A DNA stretch of 64,000 nt from the NCBI GenBank assembly GCA_964391015.1, contig CAYMKU010000001.1, positions 124,001-188,000 of the forward strand, given 5' to 3'. The first letter of the stretch is position 1. Each line of letters begins with the position of its first letter. A program made the translations under genes and the position numbers. The notes beneath the pieces are model-generated. The model worked only from the letters and a program-made list of their open reading frames with translations. It did no database searches and was not told the origin of the DNA. Below are positions 17,978 through 27,413 of this stretch, piece after piece. Source of the DNA: XYD12-FULL-36-8 sp964391015. GTDB taxonomy: Bacteria; Bacteroidota; Ignavibacteria; Ignavibacteriales; Ignavibacteriaceae.

Positions 17978-19027
17978 TTAAATGCTTATGCGAATATGGT
18001 TTGAAAAAATCCATGCTTTCCCATTTAAATAAACTTCGGCTCGATACACACCTTTGCTGTTCACCTTAAAAGTAGCCTCGTGCCCTTCCAATGATTCAAC
18101 AACTTTCCCGTTGCGAATCAGTTTTATTTCACCCTTAGCTTTGGGAATAGTTATTCTAAAATTAATTTTGCTGCTTTTGGGAATTTTATCTCCCATGTGG
18201 TAAACTTTATTATAAGTTTCAGCAAAGAATTTGAACCCTCTGGAATCACCATGATAATCATTCGCAATGAAACATAAACCTTTCTCAAGTGAAGCATAAA
18301 TAACTTTTTTTGCCTTCTCAACAGCTTCTTCCGATCTCCCCCTTTTTATTTCTTCTTGACTGAGAATATGAGTTCTGATTGATTTGAATAACACTTTGTA
18401 TGGAAATATTTCAACTTCTAAGAATCCCAGCAAATTATACTTATGGGCATGAGCATCAACACCACCAACCCCAACAACTTTGCGCGTTAAATTTAATTCA
18501 TCCCAAAGTTTCAAGGTTTTCTTCTGCGGAGTATCTATAGTTTTTAAGGGGTGCAAAAATGATTGATATTTATTTTCTTCAGTTAAATTTTCCATCCATT
18601 CTGACATGTGGTTCCAAATCTCAATTCCCGTATATTCATCAATATCCCAATCTATCCACGGATAAGACGGATGTTCTTTCATGTGAGTTCTTTTTTCATG
18701 TGGATGAGCAATGAAACCAATCCCTCCAGATTCTTTTACTTTTCGAACATATTCAGCAGCAGATAACCTTGTGGAGAATGCCTGATTAATTCCAAATGCG
18801 AGATAGTGATTTTTATTTTGTCTATCATTTATTTCACAACCAACAAGCAAAAGCGTATTTCCATACCAACCTTCATAACCTTCCTTAAGTGCACGCAAAG
18901 TATTATGATCTGTAAGGAGAATATAATCCAAACCAACTTCCGAGGCAGCTTTTGCAATTTCCGGAACCTCACCTGAACCATCGGAATAAACTGAATGCAT
19001 ATGCATTGCCCCAACATACTCAAACAT
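17978..19027 (-). CDS. PHP-domain metal-dependent hydrolase (CehA/McbA-like)
   Basis: A 349-residue protein whose N-terminus carries the PHP metal-binding signature (GAMHMHSVYSDGSG at about 6-19, LLTDHNT at about 36-42) together with later histidines in FIAHPHEKR and GVDAHAHKYN. PHP proteins of this stand-alone type hydrolyse phosphoesters or act as metal-dependent hydrolases; the substrate here is unknown. The last 80 residues look like a beta-sandwich (KGEIKLIRNGKVVESLEG). There is no signal peptide, so it is probably cytoplasmic. It is 28 bases upstream of tRNA-Arg and appears to be a single gene. Confidence 0.8.
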   Translation of the reverse strand: MFEYVGAMHMHSVYSDGSGEVPEIAKAASEVGLDYILLTDHNTLRALKEGYEGWYGNTLLLVGCEINDRQNKNHYLAFGINQAFSTRLSAAEYVRKVKESGGIGFIAHPHEKRTHMKEHPSYPWIDWDIDEYTGIEIWNHMSEWMENLTEENKYQSFLHPLKTIDTPQKKTLKLWDELNLTRKVVGVGGVDAHAHKYNLLGFLEVEIFPYKVLFKSIRTHILSQEEIKRGRSEEAVEKAKKVIYASLEKGLCFIANDYHGDSRGFKFFAETYNKVYHMGDKIPKSSKINFRITIPKAKGEIKLIRNGKVVESLEGHEATFKVNSKGVYRAEVYLNGKAWIFSNHIRISI

Positions 19028-19130
19028 AATAATTCATTTTCTTTTTAAGTTGGTGAAAGATAGAAATAAAAGGATTCTAAGAAAAGAAAGAAAGACGGAA
19101 GTAAATAACCCTGAAGGCAAGCAGTTTAAA

Positions 19131-19163
19131 AAAGAAAAGGTACCCTTATTCAGAGTACCTTTT
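19131..19163 (-). terminator. Rho-independent terminator after the 424-residue outer-membrane protein gene
   Basis: A 9-bp stem (AAAAGGTAC at 19135-19143 and GTACCTTTT at 19155-19163) is followed on the minus strand by a T-rich stretch. It lies 20 bases past the stop at 19184. Confidence 0.8.
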
Positions 19164-19183
19164 ACGAAGAAAATTTTTAGAAA

Positions 19184-20458
19184 CTATGGAAGTACATAAC
19201 TTGCTGATAGATAAGCAAAGGTTGCGCCGTTAGGACCATTACCTCCAAGATTGTTTAAACCTTGTCGGAGTACATCCTCATTAACGGTAGCATCAAGTGA
19301 AAAACTGCCAAGTCGGAAGCCCACACCAACTGTTGCACCATTAAATGTTTGAATACCTACTGCTCCGGGGAATAATGTAGCAATCGTTTCAGTAACATTT
19401 GCATTTCCGACTTCATTACTTTGTTTTACGGTAGTTGCAATGTAGCCAAGTCTTGCAACAAACCAATCATTCATTTTCCATTCAATACCCATATTCCATA
19501 ATGGGAAAAGAGTGTTGGTAGTTACATTCTTTGTAGCATTGAATTTGTCAGAGTCTTGGCTTGTTTTAACAAATGCAAAGGCAGGTCCACCGGCCAATAA
19601 AAAGTCGCCAACATGATAATTGATGCCTAAACCAACCATAAGTGCCATTCTTGAAGCAAGATCACCTGAAGCTGATTTGGTAGGATCAGCAGGGTCTTGT
19701 CTCTCCTGAGTTCCTGAGGACATCATAAAATTAACCACAGGAACAAAAGCCCATTTAGATGAATAATCCATAAATAATCTTGCATTGGCTAGTATTATTG
19801 TCTCAGAAACATCCTGATTATTCTGGATATTATTTACTACCGGTGTTTCTAATGAAGCACTTGGTAATACTAAAGATGCGCCTAAATCCAGTTTCATCGA
19901 ACTTGTTAACATTGAAATTAAACCAAGATTAAAACCGAGTTGTTTCGCAGATGAACTAGTCGAACCTCCTGTTGGAGGAATATTTTCATTATTTGTTGAA
20001 GTGTAAGCAATACCAAAACCAATAGCCGTATTTCCCATTGTCATGGTACCAAGTAATTCGAGGTTATTATTTAAACCCGTCGTTCCTGTTACGCTACCAA
20101 CAATTCCATTCGGGTCAAGTCTTGCAATTCCAAGACCATTAAAATCATTTCTAGTTAGTAGAAAACCAAGTGTAAATTCGGGATTTAATCTGAAGTTTGC
20201 TGAAACAAATTGACCTACTCCACCCTTGGCAAATGCACCAGCGGTAGATCCAAGATCGCCAAAAGTGAAATGATCATAGTAAGCACCCCAAGCTGGATTT
20301 GCAGTTACAAAGAAAGGGTCAACAATGTATGGGTTATTTCCCATACCGAGAATTCTTGCATATCCGCCTGTTTTCTGAAATGTTTCAGTCTTTTGTGCAA
20401 AAGACATAGTAATAAAGCAAGTAAAAAGAACAAAAATGAGAAAGTATCTCTTGAACAT
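19184..20458 (-). CDS. Outer-membrane beta-barrel protein (PorV-superfamily-like)
   Basis: A 424-residue exported protein with a clear signal peptide (ending MSFAQ), then TGGYARILGMGNNPYIVDPFFVTANPAW, which resembles the N-terminal segment of PorV-like barrels. The rest is alternating hydrophobic and polar strands ending in ATFAYLSASYVLP. A strong AGGAGG site precedes the ATG, and a terminator follows, so it is probably monocistronic. No specific function can be assigned; the strength of the ribosome-binding site and the stand-alone unit suggest an abundant envelope protein. Confidence 0.6.
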   Translation of the reverse strand: MFKRYFLIFVLFTCFITMSFAQKTETFQKTGGYARILGMGNNPYIVDPFFVTANPAWGAYYDHFTFGDLGSTAGAFAKGGVGQFVSANFRLNPEFTLGFLLTRNDFNGLGIARLDPNGIVGSVTGTTGLNNNLELLGTMTMGNTAIGFGIAYTSTNNENIPPTGGSTSSSAKQLGFNLGLISMLTSSMKLDLGASLVLPSASLETPVVNNIQNNQDVSETIILANARLFMDYSSKWAFVPVVNFMMSSGTQERQDPADPTKSASGDLASRMALMVGLGINYHVGDFLLAGGPAFAFVKTSQDSDKFNATKNVTTNTLFPLWNMGIEWKMNDWFVARLGYIATTVKQSNEVGNANVTETIATLFPGAVGIQTFNGATVGVGFRLGSFSLDATVNEDVLRQGLNNLGGNGPNGATFAYLSASYVLP

Positions 20459-20661
20459 ATAACCTCCTAAGGTTGTTATAGAATTAGTTATGTTAGAACA
20501 TTTTCAGAATTTGTACACTAACCTATTATATAAAACATTTAAAGTCAATTAAAAAGTGTGATGAGTTAACCTTATCTAATATATGTAGTTAGTTTTTTGA
20601 TGAGCGGTTTTTCTTGTTCATATGCATTAAGTTGAGAAAGCTGGGAGGCAAATTCTCTTGG

Positions 20662-22281
20662 TTAAAATCTGAATGAGATGTCCAGTAGGAACCGAGCATA
20701 GCTTATATCTTTTTCGAAAGTGCCCTCATAACTCACTGACAAAAACATTGGACCAAAAATCTTTCCTGAAAGATCAGCTTCGAGATTTTTTTGATTGAAT
20801 TTAGAATTCGCTGCTAAGTAATTGTAATCAACTTGCGAGTAACCTATAGAAACCGAATAATCAATAAATGAAAAGAATTTCGAAAGTTTTATCTCCCATA
20901 TAGTTCCATCCACATAATTGCTTGCTAACCGTGAAACCGACAAAGTCGGCGATATATCAATCCATGGAATTAACGAGTAAGTTAAATATCCATTGAAATT
21001 TTTAGATGGCTTAATATCCCTTTTAAGAAACCTGTATCCTGCGTTTAACCCTATAAAAACTTTATCAAAAAGTCTGATATTAGTTCCAAATCTTAATCCC
21101 TGCCTGGTTTCATTTTCAATTATGCTGTCAACTAAGCTTCTAAAAGTTTCGTAATAAATAACATTTTTCCGAGCATCATAAGAAAAAGAAAATGAAATTG
21201 TTCTTGAAGGAGCATATCGTGAGGATAAAAAGAAACTTGTTAATGAAGGTTTGGTTTTTCCGATTCCCCTTTCCAAAGCGTATAGGTCTATTTCAGATGA
21301 CAAAAATATATTCAAATTTTGCAGAATTGAATTGCTATGCTGTAAGTATGCAAATCTTCTGTCCGTTTTTGAGTTATTCATTTGCTGAAAGAAAGCTATA
21401 GTATTCTCTATATAACCATTTTCTATTGAGTCAATTCTTCCAATAAAAGCTCCATATTCAAATAGCTTTGGATCGAACCCAAGTGTTTTGAAATCTGGGC
21501 GCGAACCAATTGCTAGTCCACCATAAAAATTCGAGAATTTAGTTTGGACCTGTAATCCATCAACAGAACTTATGTTTGCAATTCGAGGATTTAGAAATCT
21601 ACCCAGCTTTAAGTTTGTATCGTCATCGAAATTGTATCCGAGCGAAAGGTCATATACTTTCAAATTATCCCACGGTTTCGCTCTGACCTTTTGCCACTCA
21701 CCAACTTTGTAAACATAATTAAGATAACTGGAAAAAGAGAATCCTGATTCATAAAGATTTTCAACATCATAACGCAGAGTATATCTCCATCTCTGATCAT
21801 CAGAAGATGATGTTCCTGAACTTATATTTGAGTAAGATTGAATAGAAAATCTCCCACTTGAATTTTCGCGTTGGTGGGCTCTGAAGTTTTGCTTGTTGAT
21901 GCTAACCACGTTCACATCATTAGATGGTAAAATTTCTTGCATTCTATTCGTATCTAACACGATATTTTCTTCTACTTTTTTAGAAGGAATTAATGCAATT
22001 AATTCTTCTCCAACTTTTATAGTAATTCCATTTATTACAATTCCTGCACAAGACCTTGTTGATATAAAATTCACTTGTACAACTGGTTGCAGTTTTTTAT
22101 TGGTTTTAACAAATAAGGTATCCCCTGTGCTAATTCCCTCAGTACTTTCAAACTGGACATAAACATTCTGCGTCGATTTGTAAGTCACCTTACCCAATCT
22201 TTCCATCTTCTGTTGTGCCTGCCCAGCCATAACAAAAATCATTAATGACACAAGCAATTTCAATTTTACTCTTTTACGCAA
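20662..22281 (-). CDS. Outer-membrane beta-barrel at the end of the multihaem cytochrome operon
   Basis: A 539-residue exported protein not assigned to a named family. After a signal peptide (about 1-22, ending GQAQQ) there is a small beta domain (about 28-105, with GISTGDTLFVKTN and KVGEELIALIPSKK), a Ser- and Asn-rich linker, then about 380 residues of amphipathic strands rich in aromatic residues, ending FLLDISFRF, a typical outer-membrane C-terminus. It starts 12 bases after the 46-haem cytochrome gene, so the two are almost certainly co-transcribed. By analogy with porin-cytochrome conduits it could be the outer-membrane sheath for the cytochromes. That role is inferred from position and topology only. 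Confidence 0.65.
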   Translation of the reverse strand: MRKRVKLKLLVSLMIFVMAGQAQQKMERLGKVTYKSTQNVYVQFESTEGISTGDTLFVKTNKKLQPVVQVNFISTRSCAGIVINGITIKVGEELIALIPSKKVEENIVLDTNRMQEILPSNDVNVVSINKQNFRAHQRENSSGRFSIQSYSNISSGTSSSDDQRWRYTLRYDVENLYESGFSFSSYLNYVYKVGEWQKVRAKPWDNLKVYDLSLGYNFDDDTNLKLGRFLNPRIANISSVDGLQVQTKFSNFYGGLAIGSRPDFKTLGFDPKLFEYGAFIGRIDSIENGYIENTIAFFQQMNNSKTDRRFAYLQHSNSILQNLNIFLSSEIDLYALERGIGKTKPSLTSFFLSSRYAPSRTISFSFSYDARKNVIYYETFRSLVDSIIENETRQGLRFGTNIRLFDKVFIGLNAGYRFLKRDIKPSKNFNGYLTYSLIPWIDISPTLSVSRLASNYVDGTIWEIKLSKFFSFIDYSVSIGYSQVDYNYLAANSKFNQKNLEADLSGKIFGPMFLSVSYEGTFEKDISYARFLLDISFRF

Positions 22282-22293
22282 GCTGATTATCTC

Positions 22294-25200
22294 TTAATTT
22301 ACTTTCTGAAAAGATTTTTCCAGCATTTTTAATCCGTTTCCACGTGGATGACAATCGTAACACGCGCTACTTGCATAAATATACCCACTCACACCCTGAT
22401 GTTTATTGTTCATACTAGTTTGATTGTGCTCATGACAATCTATACATGAAAATATTGTGTAGTTCGATGGATTTGAATGACACTGCGAACATGTTGTCCA
22501 TTTTCCTTTATGCTTTCCCGAATATATAGGAAAATATGGTCCATCATGATTGAATGTTGATGGCACCCATGTACTCTGACTATGACATGGTACGCAATCC
22601 GTCGGAAATTGACTTATCTGATGTGGTGGATTCGTAGTCGTCTGATAATCATTCTGATGACAGCCATAACATACATTCGGTGTATTGTTATAGCCATTTA
22701 TGTGACAACTCGTACAATTATTCTGTATGGCTATATGCGCCCCTACAAATTGAAAATAATTACTATGTATCGGAAATGTTGCCGGTTTCCAATTCGGGTT
22801 TGTCGTATGACATGTCTGACACTGATTAGATAAATTCAATGTTACATGATTTGGATTTGTTGTACCGTAATAATCATTTTGATGACAACTTGAACATTCT
22901 GTCGGCGTATTACTAAATCCATTACTATGACAGCTTGAACATGTCACACTTATGTGAGCACCGGTTAGCTGAAAACTTGTGTTATTGTGATTGAATGTAG
23001 ATTGATTCCACGCTATTGAGTTATGACACATCTTGCAGTCTAATGGATATCCTTGTGCAACATGATTCTGGGCTGTATTGTAATTATTCTGATGACAGCT
23101 TACACACTGATCATTTAATCCAGCCGTTGTTCCTTGATGACATGATGAACATTGTATCGAAGCATGTTGCCCGATCAATTCAAACCCAGTTACAGCATGA
23201 TTAAATGTTGAAGGTATCCATGCCGTAGAATTATGACATCCTTCACATGAAGTTGATATCCCAGCATTTGTATGATTTGGATTTATTGCTGAATTGTAAT
23301 CCCCTTGATGACAAGCAACACAAGCATTCGAAAGATTTGTGTAATTACTATTATGACATTGCTCGCAATTGGTCGAAATTAAAGCATGGGCACCTGTCAA
23401 TGCAAAATAATTATTGTGTTGAGGAAATTGAGCCGGTTTCCAATTTGCATTCGTTGTGTGACAACTCGTACATTCTGTCGAAATGCTTAATGTTGTATGA
23501 TTAGGATTTGTTGTACTAGTATAATTCAACTGATGACAGTCATAACATACTGTCGGAGTATTAGCATATCCGTTTTGGTGGCATTGATTACATTCAACAG
23601 TTTGATGAGCACCCGTTAATGGAAAAATTGACGTTGAATGATTGAATGCACCTGCTACAGTTCCTTGTGGGTGGCACGAATAACACGCGCTACTTGCATA
23701 AATATACCCACTCACACCCTGATGTTTATTGTTCATACTAGTTTGATTGTGCTCATGACAATCTATACATGAAAATATTGTGTAGTTCGATGGATTTGAA
23801 TGACACTGCGAACATGTTGTCCATTTTCCTTTATGCTTTCCCGAATATATAGGAAAATATGGTCCATCATGATTGAATGTTGATGGCACCCATGTACTCT
23901 GACTATGACATGGTACGCAATCCGTCGGAAATTGACTTATCTGATGTGGTGGATTCGTAGTCGTCTGATAATCATTCTGATGACAGCCATAACATACATT
24001 CGGTGTATTGTTATAGCCATTTATGTGACAACTCGTACAATTATTCTGTATGGCTATATGCGCCCCTACAAATTGAAAATAATTACTATGTATCGGAAAT
24101 GTTGCCGGTTTCCAATTCGGGTTTGTCGTATGACATGTCTGACACTGATTAGATAAATTCAATGTTACATGATTTGGATTTGTTGTACCGTAATAATCAT
24201 TTTGATGACAACTTGAACATTCTGTCGGCGTATTACTAAATCCATTACTATGACAGCTTGAACATGTCACACTTATGTGAGCACCGGTTAGCTGAAAACT
24301 TGTGTTATTGTGATTGAATGTAGATTGATTCCACGCTATTGAGTTATGACACATCTTGCAGTCTAATGGATATCCTTGTGCAACATGATTCTGGGCTGTA
24401 TTGTAATTATTCTGATGACAGCTTACACACTGATCATTTAATCCAGCCGTTGTTCCTTGATGACATGATGAACATTGTATCGAAGCATGTTGCCCGATCA
24501 ATTCAAACCCAGTTACAGCATGATTAAATGTTGAAGGTATCCATGCCGTAGAATTATGACATCCTTCACATGAAGTTGATATCCCAGCATTTGTATGATT
24601 TGGATTTATTGCTGAATTGTAATCCCCTTGATGACAAGCAACACAAGCATTCGAAAGATTTGTGTAATTACTATTATGACATTGCTCGCAATTGGTCGAA
24701 ATTAAAGCATGGGCACCTGTCAATGCAAAATAATTATTGTGTTGAGGAAATTGAGCCGGTTTCCAATTTGCATTCGTTGTGTGACAACTCGTACATTCTG
24801 TCGAAATGCTTAATGTTGTATGATTAGGATTTGTTGTCGAATTAAAATTATTTAGATGACAACTAACACATTGAGTTGACATTTGAGTATAGCCTGTTTG
24901 ATGGCAATTACTACAATTAACAGAGATGTGCGCTCCTGTTAACGGAAACTGCGTAGTGTTATGATCAAAACTTGCAGGCCTCCAATTTTGAATTACATGG
25001 CATTGTTGACATTGTGTCGGGAAGTTGTTGCTTTGGTGAGGTGGATTTGAAGATGTTTCATAATCATTTCGATGACACGAATAACATGTTGTTGATAATC
25101 CCTTGAAATTTCCTCCTTGTTCATGACACGAAAAACAATTCTGAATATTATGCCCGCCAACTAACGGGAAAAAATTATGCGCAAATATCTCAGCCGACCA

Positions 25201-25764
25201 TTTGCTCTGCAACATACTATGGCAATCCAAGCAGTTTGTAGAAAATCCCACAAGTGAATGATTTGGATTTTGAGTATTTCGGTATTCATTCTGATGACAA
25301 TCTATACAGTTCACTCCTAAGGTCACAAAATTTAAATTCGGATAGCCCGCATGACACTCAATACAATCTGCCTTTAAATGTGAACCTATAAGCGGGAAAC
25401 GACTTTTCTGATGAAGTTCATTTCGATTTTCAATTAGCCATGTATCTGGTTTATGACATGATGAACAATCCAAGCCAACTGAATTTTGATGAACATCTTT
25501 ATGACAAAAATTACAAGATGATTGCGCTTTAGAAAAAATCAAATCTGCATGACATGATGAGCAATTAATTGTGCTATGTTGTCCTGTCAATGAAAATCCT
25601 GTTTCCGAATGATCAAAATTAATATGAGCAAGGTTTACCTTCCAATCAGTTGATTGATGACAATTTGCACAATCTAATCCCTTCAAGTCACCATGCGGCG
25701 ATTGACCATAAATTGTCAAAACATTTATTGTTAAGACAATAATTATGAATGACAAGCTGCGCAT
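22294..25764 (-). CDS. Giant multihaem c-type cytochrome with 46 CxxCH motifs
   Basis: A 1,156-residue periplasmic or surface cytochrome. I count 46 CxxCH haem-attachment motifs, one per about 25 residues: 12 in the N-terminal part, then two identical blocks of 15, with three between the blocks and one after them. Modules repeat a pattern such as FNHxxTxFxLTGAHxxxxCxxCH followed by CxxCHxxxY, resembling cytochrome c3/c7-type doubled motifs, with extra His residues that could serve as distal ligands. A signal peptide ends near TIYGQ. Residues encoded by 22358-23514 and 23681-24837 are identical because of a perfect nucleotide duplication. Its start overlaps the end of the 20-haem gene by 22 bases. 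No lipobox or sorting domain is visible. Likely role: long-range electron transfer. Confidence 0.88.
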   Translation of the reverse strand: MRSLSFIIIVLTINVLTIYGQSPHGDLKGLDCANCHQSTDWKVNLAHINFDHSETGFSLTGQHSTINCSSCHADLIFSKAQSSCNFCHKDVHQNSVGLDCSSCHKPDTWLIENRNELHQKSRFPLIGSHLKADCIECHAGYPNLNFVTLGVNCIDCHQNEYRNTQNPNHSLVGFSTNCLDCHSMLQSKWSAEIFAHNFFPLVGGHNIQNCFSCHEQGGNFKGLSTTCYSCHRNDYETSSNPPHQSNNFPTQCQQCHVIQNWRPASFDHNTTQFPLTGAHISVNCSNCHQTGYTQMSTQCVSCHLNNFNSTTNPNHTTLSISTECTSCHTTNANWKPAQFPQHNNYFALTGAHALISTNCEQCHNSNYTNLSNACVACHQGDYNSAINPNHTNAGISTSCEGCHNSTAWIPSTFNHAVTGFELIGQHASIQCSSCHQGTTAGLNDQCVSCHQNNYNTAQNHVAQGYPLDCKMCHNSIAWNQSTFNHNNTSFQLTGAHISVTCSSCHSNGFSNTPTECSSCHQNDYYGTTNPNHVTLNLSNQCQTCHTTNPNWKPATFPIHSNYFQFVGAHIAIQNNCTSCHINGYNNTPNVCYGCHQNDYQTTTNPPHQISQFPTDCVPCHSQSTWVPSTFNHDGPYFPIYSGKHKGKWTTCSQCHSNPSNYTIFSCIDCHEHNQTSMNNKHQGVSGYIYASSACYSCHPQGTVAGAFNHSTSIFPLTGAHQTVECNQCHQNGYANTPTVCYDCHQLNYTSTTNPNHTTLSISTECTSCHTTNANWKPAQFPQHNNYFALTGAHALISTNCEQCHNSNYTNLSNACVACHQGDYNSAINPNHTNAGISTSCEGCHNSTAWIPSTFNHAVTGFELIGQHASIQCSSCHQGTTAGLNDQCVSCHQNNYNTAQNHVAQGYPLDCKMCHNSIAWNQSTFNHNNTSFQLTGAHISVTCSSCHSNGFSNTPTECSSCHQNDYYGTTNPNHVTLNLSNQCQTCHTTNPNWKPATFPIHSNYFQFVGAHIAIQNNCTSCHINGYNNTPNVCYGCHQNDYQTTTNPPHQISQFPTDCVPCHSQSTWVPSTFNHDGPYFPIYSGKHKGKWTTCSQCHSNPSNYTIFSCIDCHEHNQTSMNNKHQGVSGYIYASSACYDCHPRGNGLKMLEKSFQKVN
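22358..23514. repeat. Perfect direct repeat, downstream copy (1,157 bp)
   Basis: Identical to 23681-24837 with an offset of 1,323 bases. The left edge (before TAACACGCGC) and right edge (after GGATTTGTTGT) are both sharp. The copy lies fully inside the 46-haem cytochrome gene and carries 15 CxxCH motifs. Confidence 0.93.
23681..24837. repeat. Perfect direct repeat, upstream copy (1,157 bp)
   Basis: The second copy of the duplication inside the 46-haem gene, separated from the first by 166 bases that themselves code for haem modules. The offset is a multiple of three, so the reading frame is kept. Confidence 0.93.
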
Positions 25765-27389
25765 TTAAAATCTTCCAATCTATATTTAATAAAGGTACTG
25801 CCGTTAACTGAAGTGGCTTTATGGCATTGATCACATTTTAGTTTTGAATGAGCGCCTTTAAGTGAGAACTTAGTTTGTTCATGGTCGAACTTTTCCGGTT
25901 TCCAATTGAAATAAGAATGACATTTCATACAACTTGATGTTCCGTAAACATTAAACTGACCAAAGTGAACATCGCTGTGACAAGTTATGCACTCAGAATT
26001 AGATGAAACAAATTTAAAAACCTTGCCATCATTAGTTTCAACAGTATGGCATTTTCCGCACCTCGCATTTTGGTGTTTTCCTTCAAGAGAAAAATCCGTT
26101 TGGGAATGATTAAAACTAATAGTATTCCAATTATCAGTAGTGTGACAAGATGTACATTTATGATCTGGAAGATATTTTTGAGTTAATTCGTTACCGTGAA
26201 CATTTTTGTGACACTCAAAGCAATCATTTCCAATATTTCGAAAATGCCAGGATTCTTCTTTCATATGACAATTCTGACAAGGGAGCGCAAGATGTGAACC
26301 AGATAAGATGAACTTAGTTTCATTATGCTGCTGAATAGTAAAAGTAGAAGGAACAAATCCTGATTCGTTATGACAAACTGAGCAATCCCTTATAGAAACT
26401 CCCGAAGTAAGCTCACCTTTATGATAATCAGCATGACAATCAATACATTTTTCATGCTTAAGTTTAGCTGATAAATTTGTCTTATGACAATCATTGCAAC
26501 GAACACCTCTATGTTTACCAACTAAAGGAAAATTCGTTCTACTGTGATCAAAAGAACCCTGAGCAATTGAGTGGAATGAAGAAGTATTATGACAAGACTG
26601 ACAATCATTCCCAAATTTTCCCTTGTGAATATCTGTATGACATGATTGGCATGAAGTGAACACAATTCCTTTAAACCTTTGAATTTTTTTCCCGTTTCTT
26701 TTTTCACTCTGATGACATTTATTGCAATCCACCTTTTGGTGAGCGCCCGTTAATTTAAATTTGGTATCGTCATGTCTAAAATTAACAGCAGGTTGAAATT
26801 TTTCATTCCCGTGGCACGTTTCACAATTACTTCCAAGAGTACTTTGGTGAACATCTTCATGGCATGAATAACAGTCAGTTCCCAATCCTAAATAGGAATG
26901 CTGTTTCTTCTTTGATAATTGTGTTTTAATAAATTTATTTTGATGACACTTATCGCATTTCTGATTTGAGTGCGCACCAATCAATTCAAATCCTGTTTTG
27001 TTATGGTCAAATTTTTCAGAACTGAAATTAATGATGGAAAAACTCCTTCCGTTGTGTTCACTATGGCATTCAAAACAGTTCTTGGACTTTACACCGATAT
27101 ATGAATGATAACCTCTTCCCTGTTCTTTCAATTTTTTTATTTCAGTATGACAATCCAAACACTTTGCATTAGTAACTTGTTCGCCTAAGACATGACATTT
27201 GGTGCAATTGCTCATTCCCTCAAGATTTGAATGGGCTTTTGTTAAATCGCCAGGTGATATTTGTGAATATGATTTCATATTAAAAATCAAAATCAAGAAG
27301 ATAATTTTTGATATCAGTACTCTGATGCTTTCTTGTCCTTGTCCGTTTAATATTGCTGGGAAAAACTTCACTAAACAAATAAATTTCAT
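25743..27389 (-). CDS. Multihaem c-type cytochrome with 20 CxxCH motifs
   Basis: A 548-residue exported cytochrome with 20 CxxCH motifs evenly spread from CTKCH near residue 62 to CAACHS at the very end. The modules have the form FDHxxTxFxLxGxHxxxxCxxCH, related to those of the 46-haem protein but richer in Lys. The hydrophobic export segment (VLISKIIFLILIFNMKSYSQ) lies at about residues 24-43; the 23 residues before it are unusual for a signal peptide, so the true start may be a later non-ATG codon, but I see no better ribosome-binding site. It overlaps the 46-haem gene by 22 bases and follows the Fe-S flavoprotein gene by 24. Likely a periplasmic carrier between inner membrane and the larger cytochrome. 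Confidence 0.88.
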   Translation of the reverse strand: MKFICLVKFFPAILNGQGQESIRVLISKIIFLILIFNMKSYSQISPGDLTKAHSNLEGMSNCTKCHVLGEQVTNAKCLDCHTEIKKLKEQGRGYHSYIGVKSKNCFECHSEHNGRSFSIINFSSEKFDHNKTGFELIGAHSNQKCDKCHQNKFIKTQLSKKKQHSYLGLGTDCYSCHEDVHQSTLGSNCETCHGNEKFQPAVNFRHDDTKFKLTGAHQKVDCNKCHQSEKRNGKKIQRFKGIVFTSCQSCHTDIHKGKFGNDCQSCHNTSSFHSIAQGSFDHSRTNFPLVGKHRGVRCNDCHKTNLSAKLKHEKCIDCHADYHKGELTSGVSIRDCSVCHNESGFVPSTFTIQQHNETKFILSGSHLALPCQNCHMKEESWHFRNIGNDCFECHKNVHGNELTQKYLPDHKCTSCHTTDNWNTISFNHSQTDFSLEGKHQNARCGKCHTVETNDGKVFKFVSSNSECITCHSDVHFGQFNVYGTSSCMKCHSYFNWKPEKFDHEQTKFSLKGAHSKLKCDQCHKATSVNGSTFIKYRLEDFKCAACHS

Positions 27390-27413
27390 GTGATAATTTC
27401 TTTGACAAAATAT

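Noticed and set aside
22582..24827. Duplicate plus-strand open frames of 83, 62 and 85 codons inside the cytochrome gene
   Set aside because: They are antisense shadows of the haem repeats and appear twice only because of the 1,157-bp duplication.
22294..27389. Short regularly spaced repeats that might suggest a CRISPR array
   Set aside because: They are degenerate codons of CxxCH modules inside long open frames; repeat lengths and spacers do not fit CRISPR.
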